The notes beneath the pieces were generated by a model. It was not told where the DNA came from and ran no database searches. It worked only from the letters and a program-made list of their open reading frames with translations. Shown in pieces: positions 37,488 through 46,592 of a stretch of 64,000 nucleotides of DNA. The translations under genes were made by a program, and so were the position numbers. Positions within the stretch are counted from its first letter, which is position 1. Every line of letters begins with the position of its first letter. This stretch comes from Gimesia sp. GTDB taxonomy: Bacteria > Planctomycetota > Planctomycetia > Planctomycetales > Planctomycetaceae. The DNA lies in NCBI GenBank assembly GCA_002706765.1, contig PAJV01000058.1, positions 62,001-126,000 of the forward strand, given 5' to 3'.

Positions 37488-37503
37488 TGGCACAACAAAT
37501 GCG
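37488..37503 (+). promoter_or_regulatory. Sigma-54 (-24/-12) promoter candidate for the BON gene
   Basis: TGGCAC-AACAA-ATGC matches the -24 consensus fully and keeps the -12 GC at the required N10 spacing. It lies about 70 bases ahead of the BON start, a normal leader length. The rest of the 420-base region after the EF-hand gene holds only a CGCTGAG/CTCAGCG inverted repeat (37299-37327) and no gene. Confidence 0.55.
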
Positions 37504-37571
37504 AAACTGCGAGGTCTCTCCATTCAGGATTACGATCTCTATTTACCCTCAATTAGATCCAGGACGACCCC

Positions 37572-37835
37572 ATGCAGAACCTGCAAGAAGCGACACTGTC
37601 GAATGACTTTATCAGCCGTCGAATCGAAAGCTCCATTCATCAGTCAGGATACCCTCAGTTGAAGAACATAAGCTGCGAATCCAACGGTTCCACGCTGATT
37701 CTCAGAGGGGAGTTGCCTTCTTATTACCAGATGCAACTGGCATTGAGAGTTGCTGTCAAAGAGCCCTGGATCGACCAGGTGGACAACCACATCCGCATCG
37801 TCCCAGATTGCCCCGACATGAATCTGGTTTACTAA
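37572..37835 (+). CDS. BON-domain protein, cytoplasmic
   Basis: 87 residues without a signal peptide. The sequence ISRRIESSIHQSGYPQLKNISCESNGSTLILRGELPSYYQMQLALRVAVKEPWIDQVDNHIRIV follows the BON pattern: alpha-beta-beta-alpha-beta with a central glycine-rich turn. BON domains bind membranes or partner proteins and are often stress-induced (OsmY type). Its stop overlaps the convergent stop of the giant kinase. A sigma-54-type promoter upstream and a second BON-like gene in the stress module suggest joint regulation. Confidence 0.75.
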   Translation: MQNLQEATLSNDFISRRIESSIHQSGYPQLKNISCESNGSTLILRGELPSYYQMQLALRVAVKEPWIDQVDNHIRIVPDCPDMNLVY

Positions 37836-40800
37836 CTGGTATAGCGGGAGACCATCTCCAGCAGTTCGCTGGAGTCGATTGGCTTGCTCAGGTAGTCATC
37901 GCAGCCCAGTTCCAGACAGCGGTTCATATCACCCTGCATCGCATCAGCGGTCAGTGCGATAATCGCCCGGCGAAATCCGATTTCGCGCAGGCGGGCCGCC
38001 GTCTGATATCCGTCCATCCGCGGCATTTGCATGTCGAGCAAGATTAAATCGACAGGGGAGCCGCTCTGGATCTGGTTCTCAATCAGTTCCACTGCCTGGA
38101 TGCCGTCTTCTGCGAATTCGGTTTCGACTCCTGCCCGTTGCAGCAGGAGATTCGTCAGATGGCGGACATCCCGTTGATCATCGACAATCAGCACACGACA
38201 TTGCAGCTGATACTCCTGCATGCTGGTTTCGGTTTTCATCGGTACTGCTTCCAGAACGGGATTTGTCATTTTGACATTTTCTCTGACTGGTAGCTTAATG
38301 GAGCAGCTGAATGTACTGCCTGCTCCCGGCTTGCTGAAAACAGAGATGTTTCCATTCAACATATGCGCCAGCCGTTGACTGATGGCCAGCCCCAGTCCTG
38401 TCCCGCCGTAATTGCGGGTAACGGAGACATCTCCCTGCGAAAACGTCTGAAATAATCGAGACTGCTGCTTTGGGGTGATTCCGATTCCGGTATCAATGAC
38501 ATCAAATTTCAAAGTGGCTTCTGTTTTCTCCCTGAGATAATTAATCACGACTCGCACGCTGCCCGTCTCCGTGAATTTGATCGCATTACTGATCAGATTC
38601 AAGAGGATCTGGCGTAAGCGTTTGGGATCCGTTTCAATCCATTCCGGTAGTTCGCTGATAAATTCAATCCCAAATTCCAGGTTCTTTTCTTCGGCACGCA
38701 CACGCATCATGGATCGTAAATCCGCAAGCATCTCGTTCAGCGAAAATGATTCCTGGTTGATCTCCAGCTTACCCGCTTCAATTTTTGATAAGTCCAGAAT
38801 GTCATTTATGATGTCCAGCAGGAAATTGCCATTGCGTTTGATATTCTGGAGATACTCAGCCTTCTCCTGCTGCTGTTCCATTCCAATCAACAGATCGGTA
38901 TACCCCAGAACTGCTGTCATCGGCGTACGAATTTCATGGCTCATATTCGCTAAAAACGCGCTCTTGGCAATATTGGCCTGCTGTGCCTGTTTCTCGCTTT
39001 TTCGAAGTGCTTCTTCCCCTTCCCGTTCCTGGGTAAAATCCCAGTTCAGTCCGAAAATCTGGGTCACATTGCCCTGCTGATCACGTACGATTTCGCCAAC
39101 GCCGGCTAACCAGCGGATTTCTCCATCCGCACGCACGACACGAAAGATCTGATCGTATTCGTTCTCCCCCTGAATCGCCTTTTCCCATGCTTTGGCCAGG
39201 CCGGGAAGATCTTCCTGGTGAACACAGGAAAAGAATGTCTCGGGTGAAGCTGGCGTTGTATTCGGAATTCCCAGCAGTTCATATAATTCATTGGACCAGA
39301 AACTGGCGTGAGGCTGCCACTCCCAGGCTGCCATCCCCCCGGCTTTCAATGCCATGAACAGTCGTTTTTCATTTGCTTCGACTTCCTGCTGAAGCTGTTT
39401 CTGTCGGGAGATATCCAGGTTCATGCCCACCCAGCGCAACACAGCCCCTTCCGAATTGAGCTGGGGCACCGCACGTACCGACGTCCAGCACCATTCCCCT
39501 TCTCGGTTTCGCAGGCGGTACTCACAATCAAGCGGGGTTACAGATTCAAATGCTTTCTGCCAGTTCCGCAGTGTCTGCTCACGATCATCGGGATGGATCG
39601 CATCCATCCAGCCTTTGTCTTTCCACTCTTCATATGTCTGGCCGGTAAATTCGCGCCAGGTGGGAGAATCTTCTACGGTCCGTGCATCGGGAGTCATCGT
39701 CCAGACCATGTGCGCGGAAGCTTCCACCAGCGCCTTGGCGCGACCTTCACTGTCCCGGAGCGCCGCTTCCTGCTCTTTGCGTAAGCTGATGTCTCTCAAA
39801 CAGAGAGTGAAAAACGGCAGACCATCGTCCAGATGAGTGACACTGATTGCCAGTTCTACAGGAAAGTGACTGCCATCCTTGTGCATTACCGGCAATTCAA
39901 TGTGCCGTCCGATTAAATCAGATTCACCGGTTTCCAGAAACTTTTCCAGTGCGTTGTGGTAAAGCTGATGGTATTCCTCCAGAAGGATCAGATTATAAAG
40001 TGACTTCCCGATGACCTCCTGCCCGATGTATCCAAAAGTCTGTTCTGCTGCCGGGTTGAAATCGATGATTTTCCCGGCGGCATCGGTGGTAATGATGCAA
40101 TCGATGGCTGACGACAGGATGGCATTTTTCCGGGCGACTTCTTCGTACAACTGATCCTGGATCCGGCAGCGAATGAGAAAGGAACCGATCTCATGCCCGA
40201 TGGACGAGAACATGTTCGCCAGCAGAGGATCCCGCGTCAATTCTTCCCTGGTATAAAACTCCATGATCCCCTGGCATTGCCTGTCGGAAATAATGGGGAT
40301 CGCAATTCCACTGACCAGCCCACTCTTTCTGGCTGCTTCAGCGCGATTATACCAGACGAGCGATTGAACATCCTCGCACCACTCGATCTGCCTGGTCTCC
40401 CAGGTTCTTCCCGGCAGACCTTCACCACGGGCAAACTGAATGGAGGCATTACTCTTCAGAAATTTACGGTTCTTAGCGACATTGGTTGCCACACTGGTTT
40501 CCAGAACAAGTCGCTCATGTGTTTTGTCGGGGAGCCAGAGCAGACCCACACTGGCCTGTAGACATTTGCGAATGGTCTGCAGAATTGTCTGATCAATTTC
40601 TTTTAATGAGTTCGCTTCGGCCAGGACTTGAGTAATCGCGTGTTCGGTCTCCAGGCGAATCTCTGCCAGTTTGAATTCCGTGACATCCATGAAAGTCAGA
40701 ATCATGCCGTCAAATGCACCATCCCTTTCATAAGGCAGAATGCGTCGCAACAGCCAGGTCCCGTTTTTCAGCTGCATCTCATCTTCGAACTGACCGTTTT

Positions 40801-43159
40801 GTCTCCTGGTGTTTTCAAGCGAGGGGATCCTCGGCATTCGTTTGACGTTATGAGTGATATCCGAAAGCGGACGGCCCACATCAGTCGCATTCAGATTGTA
40901 GATCTCTTTCGCAGAGGATGTGAAACTTTTGATCTGCATCTGCCGATCCAGATAGATCGTTGCAATTTTCGTCCCGTTCAACAGGTTTTCCAGATCAGAC
41001 TGGGCGCGGGTCAGCGCTTCCATACTTGACTGAATTTCCTCTTTGGACGTTTCCAGTTCTTCATTGGCCGACTGCAGTTCCTCATTGATGGATAACAGTT
41101 CTTCATTTGAGGATTTCAACTCTTCATTGGAACCTTCCAGTTCCTGTACGCTGTTTTCCAGTTCCGTGCGAGCCCGCTCCAGTTCTGATTCCAGTTGTTC
41201 AATGACAGTGTCGGTTTCTGTCGTATCGGCGTTCGACCTTTCTGAAACCGCAGCATGATGCACGATCGGTCCCTGATCTTCAAAAATCACCAGGAACAAT
41301 TCGGCATCCTGACTGATTTCGGGCAGCGGCTGAACCACCATTCGTGCGCGGCGCAGGTAGTCACCTGTCTTATAGGACAGATCCTCGGCTTCCACCTTCT
41401 CTTTCGTCTTACAGGCTTCGGTTAATGCAGTCCGTAAGCCGTTCCGCAGACCGGTGCGCGTCATTTTAATGAGATTATTATGAAAACTCCCTTCTGGAAA
41501 TTCCAGGAACCGCTCAATCCCGGCTGACGTAATCAGAATATGTGCTTCCTCGCTGACAACAGCATAACGGGGAGCATACTCTGTCAGCAGGATGCGTTCG
41601 GCAATCCCGGGAATATCTGCCGTCTGCATTTCCGGACTCTCTATACCAGCCAGTTGATTTCGTGATCGATTCGAAGGGTAACGCAATGCAGAGGTTTGAA
41701 TGGGAACTGATTTACGCTGGGAAATACAATGTTTCTTATCCAGGGGACGAAACATTTCCGTGTGCATCATCATATTTTCAGAAGGCCCCAGCAGCAGAAA
41801 GCCGTTCTGCTTCAAGGCAAAGTGAAGTACGGGCACAATGCGCTGCTGCAATGGCGCATCCAGATAAATCAGCAGGTTGCGGCACGAAATCAGATCCTGT
41901 TGAGAGAAAGGCGGATCGCTGATGAGATTATGGGTCGAGAAAACACACAGCTCCCGAATCTCTTTGCTCACACGGTACTGCTTCCCTTTTTTGACGAAAA
42001 AACGTTTTAGCCTCTCCTGCGAAACATGCTCTTCAAGGGAAGGAGGATAGACGGCTTCCCGCGCGATCGCCAGCGCCCGCTCATCAATGTCGGTCGCAAA
42101 AACATGCATTTCCACTTCAAGTCCAGCCTGTTCCCGGGCTTCATACAGCAACATCGCCAGTGAATAAGCTTCTTCTCCACTGGCACAAGCGGGAACCCAG
42201 ATTCGTATCGGTTGATCCCGCGCCCGGTCCTCAAACAGTCTGGGAAGATATTGCTCTGCCAGGATCGCGAAGGTCTCCGGATCGCGAAAAAAGGCTGTCA
42301 CGCTGATCAACAGTTCGCGAAACAGACACTGTGTTTCTTCCAGATTGGTTGCAAGCTGCGACAGGTATTCCTGCACATCGCTCAGCCGCAATACCTGCAT
42401 GCGGCGCATTATCCGGCGAATTAACGTCCCCGTTTTGTAATGTCGGAAATCGTGGCCGGTCACTTCCAGCAATTTATCGCAGATGCGCGGCAGATGGTTT
42501 TCAACCTCGATCAATAAGTCCCGCTCATCGTCCTTCTGCTCACTGGTCTGTTTCAGAAACAACAGGTAAGCATCCAGTTCTGCAGGCATCTGCTCTGGCT
42601 GCAGGGTATAGTCGACGTGATCGGTTCGAATCGCATTCTCAGGCATGTTGTCATACTCAGACGATTCCGGATCCTGGACCATCGTCATTCCGCCGGCTTC
42701 CCGGATCGCATTCAAACCGTGGCTGCCATCACTGCCCATTCCCGACAATACAATACCGACTGCATTCGGGCCGACAATCTCAGCCAGGGAACGAAAGGAG
42801 GGATTGATCACCGGGGTTCCCTGCCCTTCCTGCGTCACTGCACTTGCGGAAAAATGAGGATCGTCGTCAAACCGGACGCTGCAGTGCGGGGGAACAATAT
42901 AAACGTGATTCTTTTTGAGCCGCGTATTCTGATCGATGCCTGAGACAGGCAACGGACAGACTTGTTCCATCGTTTTCAGTAAAACCTCTGCGCCTTCCGG
43001 CAGCATGTGCTGAATGATAATGATCGCATAGCCCGGTTTGGCTTTGATCGTCGAAAAGAAATTCTTAACAGCATCCAGTCCTCCAGCAGAAGCGCCGATT
43101 CCTACAACGATTAACGCCGAAGAGTTCTGAATGTGTTTTTTGTCCGCAGATTTTGGCAT
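37832..43159 (-). CDS. CheB-CheR-PAS/GAF hybrid histidine kinase with receiver, paralogue 2
   Basis: 1775 residues. Same plan as the 2453-residue paralogue but with fewer sensors. CheB (~17-195; GASAGG, IIQH, SGMGSDG), CheR (~215-490), a heptad coil (~650-740; SNEELLSINEELQSANEELE), a PAS domain, one GAF (~860-1015) and three further PAS domains follow. HisKA carries His1408 in ANMSHEIRTPMTA, then HATPase and a receiver with Asp1709 in LILLDMQMPRMDGY. All catalytic motifs look intact. No chemoreceptor, CheA or CheW gene is nearby, so the CheB and CheR parts may act as sensors or on distant receptors. A GAGGCGGG lies 10 bases before the ATG. Confidence 0.93.
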   Translation of the reverse strand: MPKSADKKHIQNSSALIVVGIGASAGGLDAVKNFFSTIKAKPGYAIIIIQHMLPEGAEVLLKTMEQVCPLPVSGIDQNTRLKKNHVYIVPPHCSVRFDDDPHFSASAVTQEGQGTPVINPSFRSLAEIVGPNAVGIVLSGMGSDGSHGLNAIREAGGMTMVQDPESSEYDNMPENAIRTDHVDYTLQPEQMPAELDAYLLFLKQTSEQKDDERDLLIEVENHLPRICDKLLEVTGHDFRHYKTGTLIRRIMRRMQVLRLSDVQEYLSQLATNLEETQCLFRELLISVTAFFRDPETFAILAEQYLPRLFEDRARDQPIRIWVPACASGEEAYSLAMLLYEAREQAGLEVEMHVFATDIDERALAIAREAVYPPSLEEHVSQERLKRFFVKKGKQYRVSKEIRELCVFSTHNLISDPPFSQQDLISCRNLLIYLDAPLQQRIVPVLHFALKQNGFLLLGPSENMMMHTEMFRPLDKKHCISQRKSVPIQTSALRYPSNRSRNQLAGIESPEMQTADIPGIAERILLTEYAPRYAVVSEEAHILITSAGIERFLEFPEGSFHNNLIKMTRTGLRNGLRTALTEACKTKEKVEAEDLSYKTGDYLRRARMVVQPLPEISQDAELFLVIFEDQGPIVHHAAVSERSNADTTETDTVIEQLESELERARTELENSVQELEGSNEELKSSNEELLSINEELQSANEELETSKEEIQSSMEALTRAQSDLENLLNGTKIATIYLDRQMQIKSFTSSAKEIYNLNATDVGRPLSDITHNVKRMPRIPSLENTRRQNGQFEDEMQLKNGTWLLRRILPYERDGAFDGMILTFMDVTEFKLAEIRLETEHAITQVLAEANSLKEIDQTILQTIRKCLQASVGLLWLPDKTHERLVLETSVATNVAKNRKFLKSNASIQFARGEGLPGRTWETRQIEWCEDVQSLVWYNRAEAARKSGLVSGIAIPIISDRQCQGIMEFYTREELTRDPLLANMFSSIGHEIGSFLIRCRIQDQLYEEVARKNAILSSAIDCIITTDAAGKIIDFNPAAEQTFGYIGQEVIGKSLYNLILLEEYHQLYHNALEKFLETGESDLIGRHIELPVMHKDGSHFPVELAISVTHLDDGLPFFTLCLRDISLRKEQEAALRDSEGRAKALVEASAHMVWTMTPDARTVEDSPTWREFTGQTYEEWKDKGWMDAIHPDDREQTLRNWQKAFESVTPLDCEYRLRNREGEWCWTSVRAVPQLNSEGAVLRWVGMNLDISRQKQLQQEVEANEKRLFMALKAGGMAAWEWQPHASFWSNELYELLGIPNTTPASPETFFSCVHQEDLPGLAKAWEKAIQGENEYDQIFRVVRADGEIRWLAGVGEIVRDQQGNVTQIFGLNWDFTQEREGEEALRKSEKQAQQANIAKSAFLANMSHEIRTPMTAVLGYTDLLIGMEQQQEKAEYLQNIKRNGNFLLDIINDILDLSKIEAGKLEINQESFSLNEMLADLRSMMRVRAEEKNLEFGIEFISELPEWIETDPKRLRQILLNLISNAIKFTETGSVRVVINYLREKTEATLKFDVIDTGIGITPKQQSRLFQTFSQGDVSVTRNYGGTGLGLAISQRLAHMLNGNISVFSKPGAGSTFSCSIKLPVRENVKMTNPVLEAVPMKTETSMQEYQLQCRVLIVDDQRDVRHLTNLLLQRAGVETEFAEDGIQAVELIENQIQSGSPVDLILLDMQMPRMDGYQTAARLREIGFRRAIIALTADAMQGDMNRCLELGCDDYLSKPIDSSELLEMVSRYTS

Positions 43160-44653
43160 ACATGGCCCGCCTCAATTAGCAGTGACTTCACACATGATTC
43201 AGCTATCCATAAAACGAAATTTTTACCTGTGAGCAGGTAACCTGAAGATCCTGCAGGAATTTTGAATCTGTCATCGAGGAAGGCCGCAAGAGAAATGCCA
43301 GATATGCTCTGTAGAACTTCATCTCGTCCTACTCTACATTCGTATTGCGAAATATACAAGGAATTCTCTGCTCACCAAGACAGAATGAAGAGCCGATTTT
43401 CTCCGCTCAATCATAAAATGCATCCCGTTGAAATGGCACAACAACAACCCGCAGTTTCAACGGCAAAGGGTAGTTTCTTCATGAAAACAGGCAACATTAT
43501 TGATGTATGAATCCGCTCAGAATGAATTCAGCTCGTCCTGCCATCAATCAGACATTCCAACAACTCTGACACTCTGACGCACTCCGTTGATGGTATCCCG
43601 TCAGAACAAACTCAACCGCTGCTGAGTCATTCTGTTTTTTCACCCTCTGAGTGATCAGCAGATCCGCATCTTCCCTGATCAAGTTCGACTTGACCCCGCC
43701 GCGCCGCCAGCGAATATGCGTCTAACAAAGTCGCGCGCGATCCAGTATTTTTTCAGTTGAACAATGGGAACCACTACAGAGACCGGCACTATGAAACGCC
43801 CTCATTTCCCATCGTTTTTCTGAAAGCCTGCTCAAACGAGTTCTGTGGATCGCCACACATCGCCTCACTCTCGCCCGGCTCTCACCCGGGTTCGGACCAG
43901 CACCAGCACACATCAACACGCATCGCCACACGATTCTGTTCCTCCCCCCTTGACGCCCCCACGCCCCTCTCCACAATATGCACTATGAAATGGATCGCAG
44001 AAATAAAACAGGAATTCTTTTCCTTCGATTATCATCAATCACTCCGGGTACCATCGGTCGGCTGGCGCGACAGTGCCAGCCTAACCAGACCACAAAATAT
44101 CGGGCAGGTCCGGATGACATTTAAGCCAGGCACAGCGAGCAGAAGGTCTCGGTGAATGCCAGCAATGATTCATAAATTTCGAATGCAGAACGCCCCCTGA
44201 AAGACGGGAGTAATTACATCCCCAGAGCTACATCAACGGCTCCCGCATCCTATCAGATTCCACCAGTCCACACCCAAATGAACAGCCACAACAAACATGA
44301 ACATAAAGTCATGCCCAAACTGCGTTCCCGCACCGATTCCTGCATCATTAATGCAAACATCCAGATATTTTGATTTATTTGAATTTTGACCCGGTAAATG
44401 AATTCGTTTCTATACGTCTACTAAGTGGTGGGCTAAACCCATCAACACATGAACATTAGAGCAAGGTTATTTTGATCGTCGTTTGGATTGCCTCGGCAAT
44501 TTTTCGCACAGCAGACCGGAATCTGCTGCTGATAACAGTTTGAATGGAGCCGTCCCCCGGCAACGTGTGTGGTCACACCGTGATCCCTCTCAATTGATTT
44601 CATCCATTCATTTTTATCCTGATTCATTTTGTTAATTAGAAAGTGTGAAAATC
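43160..44653. other. 1.5-kb gene-free region with repeat copy B
   Basis: No convincing gene. Open frames at 43262-43510 (plus) and 44442-44627 (minus) lack family-like features. The region carries the second copy of the long dispersed repeat (43689-44142). About 290 bases before the DUF1559 start, AGATATTTTGAT (near 44364) matches the core of the palindrome at 52850, which also precedes a DUF1559 gene. Confidence 0.55.
43689..44142 (+). repeat. Dispersed non-coding repeat, copy B
   Basis: Collinear with 1958-2456: CTTGACCCCGCCGCGCCGC (43689), GTCGCGCGCG (43730), TCGCCACACATCGC (43850), ATCGCCACA to TTGACGCCCCC (43922-43961), TCCGGGTACCATC to CGACAGTGCC (44043-44077) and CACAGCGAGCAG (44131-44142). 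Where copy A has the CTGTCGG hairpin, copy B can form GGCTGGC/GCCAGCC (44060-44066 with 44075-44081). Confidence 0.7.
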
Positions 44654-45667
44654 ATGACATCCAGATCGCGCTCACTGCGTCAGCGGGGATTCACCCTGAT
44701 CGAACTGCTCGTCGTTATCGCCATCATCGCCATCCTGATTGCGCTCCTGCTCCCGGCTGTGCAACAGGCGCGTGAAGCCGCCCGTCGCAGCAGTTGCAAA
44801 AACAACCTCAAGCAGATCGGCCTGGCCGTTCACAATTACAATTCCACGTTCGGCATGCTGCCCCCCGTCTACGTCATCGATCCCAATGTCGGCGATGACG
44901 AAGGCCACTGGACCTGGTCCGCCTTCATCGCGCCTTACGTCGAACTGGGTACGGTCTACAACAGTTTCGATGTGGGAAACACGCCCGCCAGCTATGCCTT
45001 CGGTCGTAACATTCAAGCCATGCAGCAGACCTACGCCGTGTTCCGCTGCCCCTCCGATACCGGTCCCGCCAAACACACCGACGCCGGTTACACGATCGAC
45101 TACTTCGATTCCTCGGGAGGCCGAACTTCCAACGTGGGTGTCGCCCTCACCAACTATGTCGCATCCAATAACAATGCCTATCATCGCGCCAACAAGGCCA
45201 GCAACTACAAGGATGGAACGACCGGCGGCACCGGCGCTTTCTGGGGCAACAGCAACTGCCGCATCCGCGATATCACCGACGGACTGAGCAATACCATTCT
45301 CATGGGCGAGCGGGCCTACCAGATTCCCGGCAATAAAATGATTGCCGGCATGCTGTTCGCCGTCAGGGACAACCTCGGACAGGGCCCCACCTGCGCCAAC
45401 TGCACCGGCAACACCGCAGCAAACCAGGGACTGCTGAGCGTCTCGGGCACGACTCATTTCGGAATCAACCCGACTTCGACGGCAGACCAGGCCAACGGCG
45501 GCTACAGCAGTCTGCATACCGGCGGTGCCCACTTCTTAATGGGTGACGGTCGCGTGCAGTTCATCAGCGAAAACATCGACAACAGCATCGCCTCTGGCGG
45601 CGTGGTCGACAGTACCTTCGAACGCCTCGCCTCCATCCAGGACGGTGACGTCATCGGCGAGTATTAA
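44654..45667 (+). CDS. DUF1559 protein with type IV prepilin-like N-terminus
   Basis: 337 residues. [18 protein letters not shown] and [19 protein letters not shown] open the protein, and [22 protein letters not shown] closes the DUF1559 domain. It is the first gene of a two-gene unit with the transthyretin-like lipoprotein downstream, the same arrangement as 14632/14117. The ATG at 44654 is chosen; an in-frame GTG 9 bases earlier is possible. Third-position GC is high compared with flanking DNA, suggesting strong expression or a recent arrival. Confidence 0.92.
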   Translation: MTSRSRSLRQRGFTLIELLVVIAIIAILIALLLPAVQQAREAARRSSCKNNLKQIGLAVHNYNSTFGMLPPVYVIDPNVGDDEGHWTWSAFIAPYVELGTVYNSFDVGNTPASYAFGRNIQAMQQTYAVFRCPSDTGPAKHTDAGYTIDYFDSSGGRTSNVGVALTNYVASNNNAYHRANKASNYKDGTTGGTGAFWGNSNCRIRDITDGLSNTILMGERAYQIPGNKMIAGMLFAVRDNLGQGPTCANCTGNTAANQGLLSVSGTTHFGINPTSTADQANGGYSSLHTGGAHFLMGDGRVQFISENIDNSIASGGVVDSTFERLASIQDGDVIGEY

Positions 45668-45826
45668 AGTACGCCAGCATCTCCCCGCGATTCACCTCAC
45701 ACCGAATCGCGGCGGAGATTGATTCACTCTCGCATGCAGCCGCAGCAGATCCCCGCTCTGTTTGCCCTGTCCTGTATTACCTGTCACACATATCACTGTC
45801 ACACATCCATTGAAGAAAGCAGATTG

Positions 45827-46258
45827 ATGAAACCCGTTGCCCTTTTAAATATGACTCTCCTCAGCCTCTCATTCGTATTCCTGTCAGGTTGTGGCGGAGG
45901 CAGTGATACCCCCCCGCTGGGCACGGTCTCCGGAGTCGTGACGCTGGATGAGAAACCACTGGCGGACGCGGAAGTCACCTTCCAGCCGGAAAAGGGCCGC
46001 CCGTCGCTGGGAAAAACCGACAGCGAGGGAAACTACACGCTGGCCTACACCGTCAATGAAAACGGCGCCCTGATCGGCCCGCACCAGGTCATCATCACCA
46101 CCGCCGTCGAAGCCTTCTCCGACGAAACCGGCGGCGGCAACGACCGCGAAGCCCGCCCCGAAATCCTGCCCGCGAAATACAACGCCCAGACCACCCTCAC
46201 CGCAGAAGTCAAACCCGGTTCCAATACGATTGATTTCCTGCTTAAGTCGAAAGAGTGA
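45827..46258 (+). CDS. Small transthyretin-like lipoprotein
   Basis: 143 residues. Signal and lipobox LSFVFLSGC are followed by a single beta-sandwich with [43 protein letters not shown] and the typical ending [11 protein letters not shown]. It differs from the protein at 14117-14575 mainly by an acidic insert ([21 protein letters not shown]). Its place 159 bases after a DUF1559 gene, followed by a terminator, defines a complete two-gene unit. The ATG at 45827 opens a proper lipoprotein signal; the upstream in-frame codons do not. Confidence 0.82.
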   Translation: MKPVALLNMTLLSLSFVFLSGCGGGSDTPPLGTVSGVVTLDEKPLADAEVTFQPEKGRPSLGKTDSEGNYTLAYTVNENGALIGPHQVIITTAVEAFSDETGGGNDREARPEILPAKYNAQTTLTAEVKPGSNTIDFLLKSKE

Positions 46259-46306
46259 GACGGGCACCTTCGCATTACCGATTGTGCGGTAAGTGTTAAA
46301 CTAACA

Positions 46307-46347
46307 AACGCCTGAATCCTTCTACCAGGAGGACTCAGGCGTTTTTT
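46307..46347 (+). terminator. Rho-independent terminator after the DUF1559/lipoprotein unit
   Basis: AACGCCTGA (46307-46315) pairs with TCAGGCGTT (46335-46343), extended by TCC/GGA inside after one mismatch, and runs into TTTTTT. The remaining bases up to 46592 hold a small ACGTAT-ATAC-ATACGT inverted repeat (46438-46453) and no gene. Confidence 0.8.
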
Positions 46348-46592
46348 GTTTCGCAGTGTCTGGTGAGAGGCCCGACCAGCGACAACTGGATTCGAGCACT
46401 CATCCTCAGGTTATGATAGACAATACGGTAACCCGGCACGTATATACATACGTAACCCTCCCGGTATCGCGTATCGGGTCCCTTAACTCCCCAATAATGC
46501 CGCAAATAGAGCTTTGTTTTAATCAACAAGTTCTGTAAAGTGGGAACGCTGTCCTCATTTGTTCAGATTACTATCAGGCTGATACACCACTC

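Noticed and set aside
43262-43510. 82-residue plus-strand frame after the second giant kinase
   Set aside because: Composition unlike neighbouring proteins and no supporting start signal.
44672-45532. 286-residue Gly/Val-rich minus-strand frame
   Set aside because: Antisense of a DUF1559 gene with high third-position GC, which opens long false frames.
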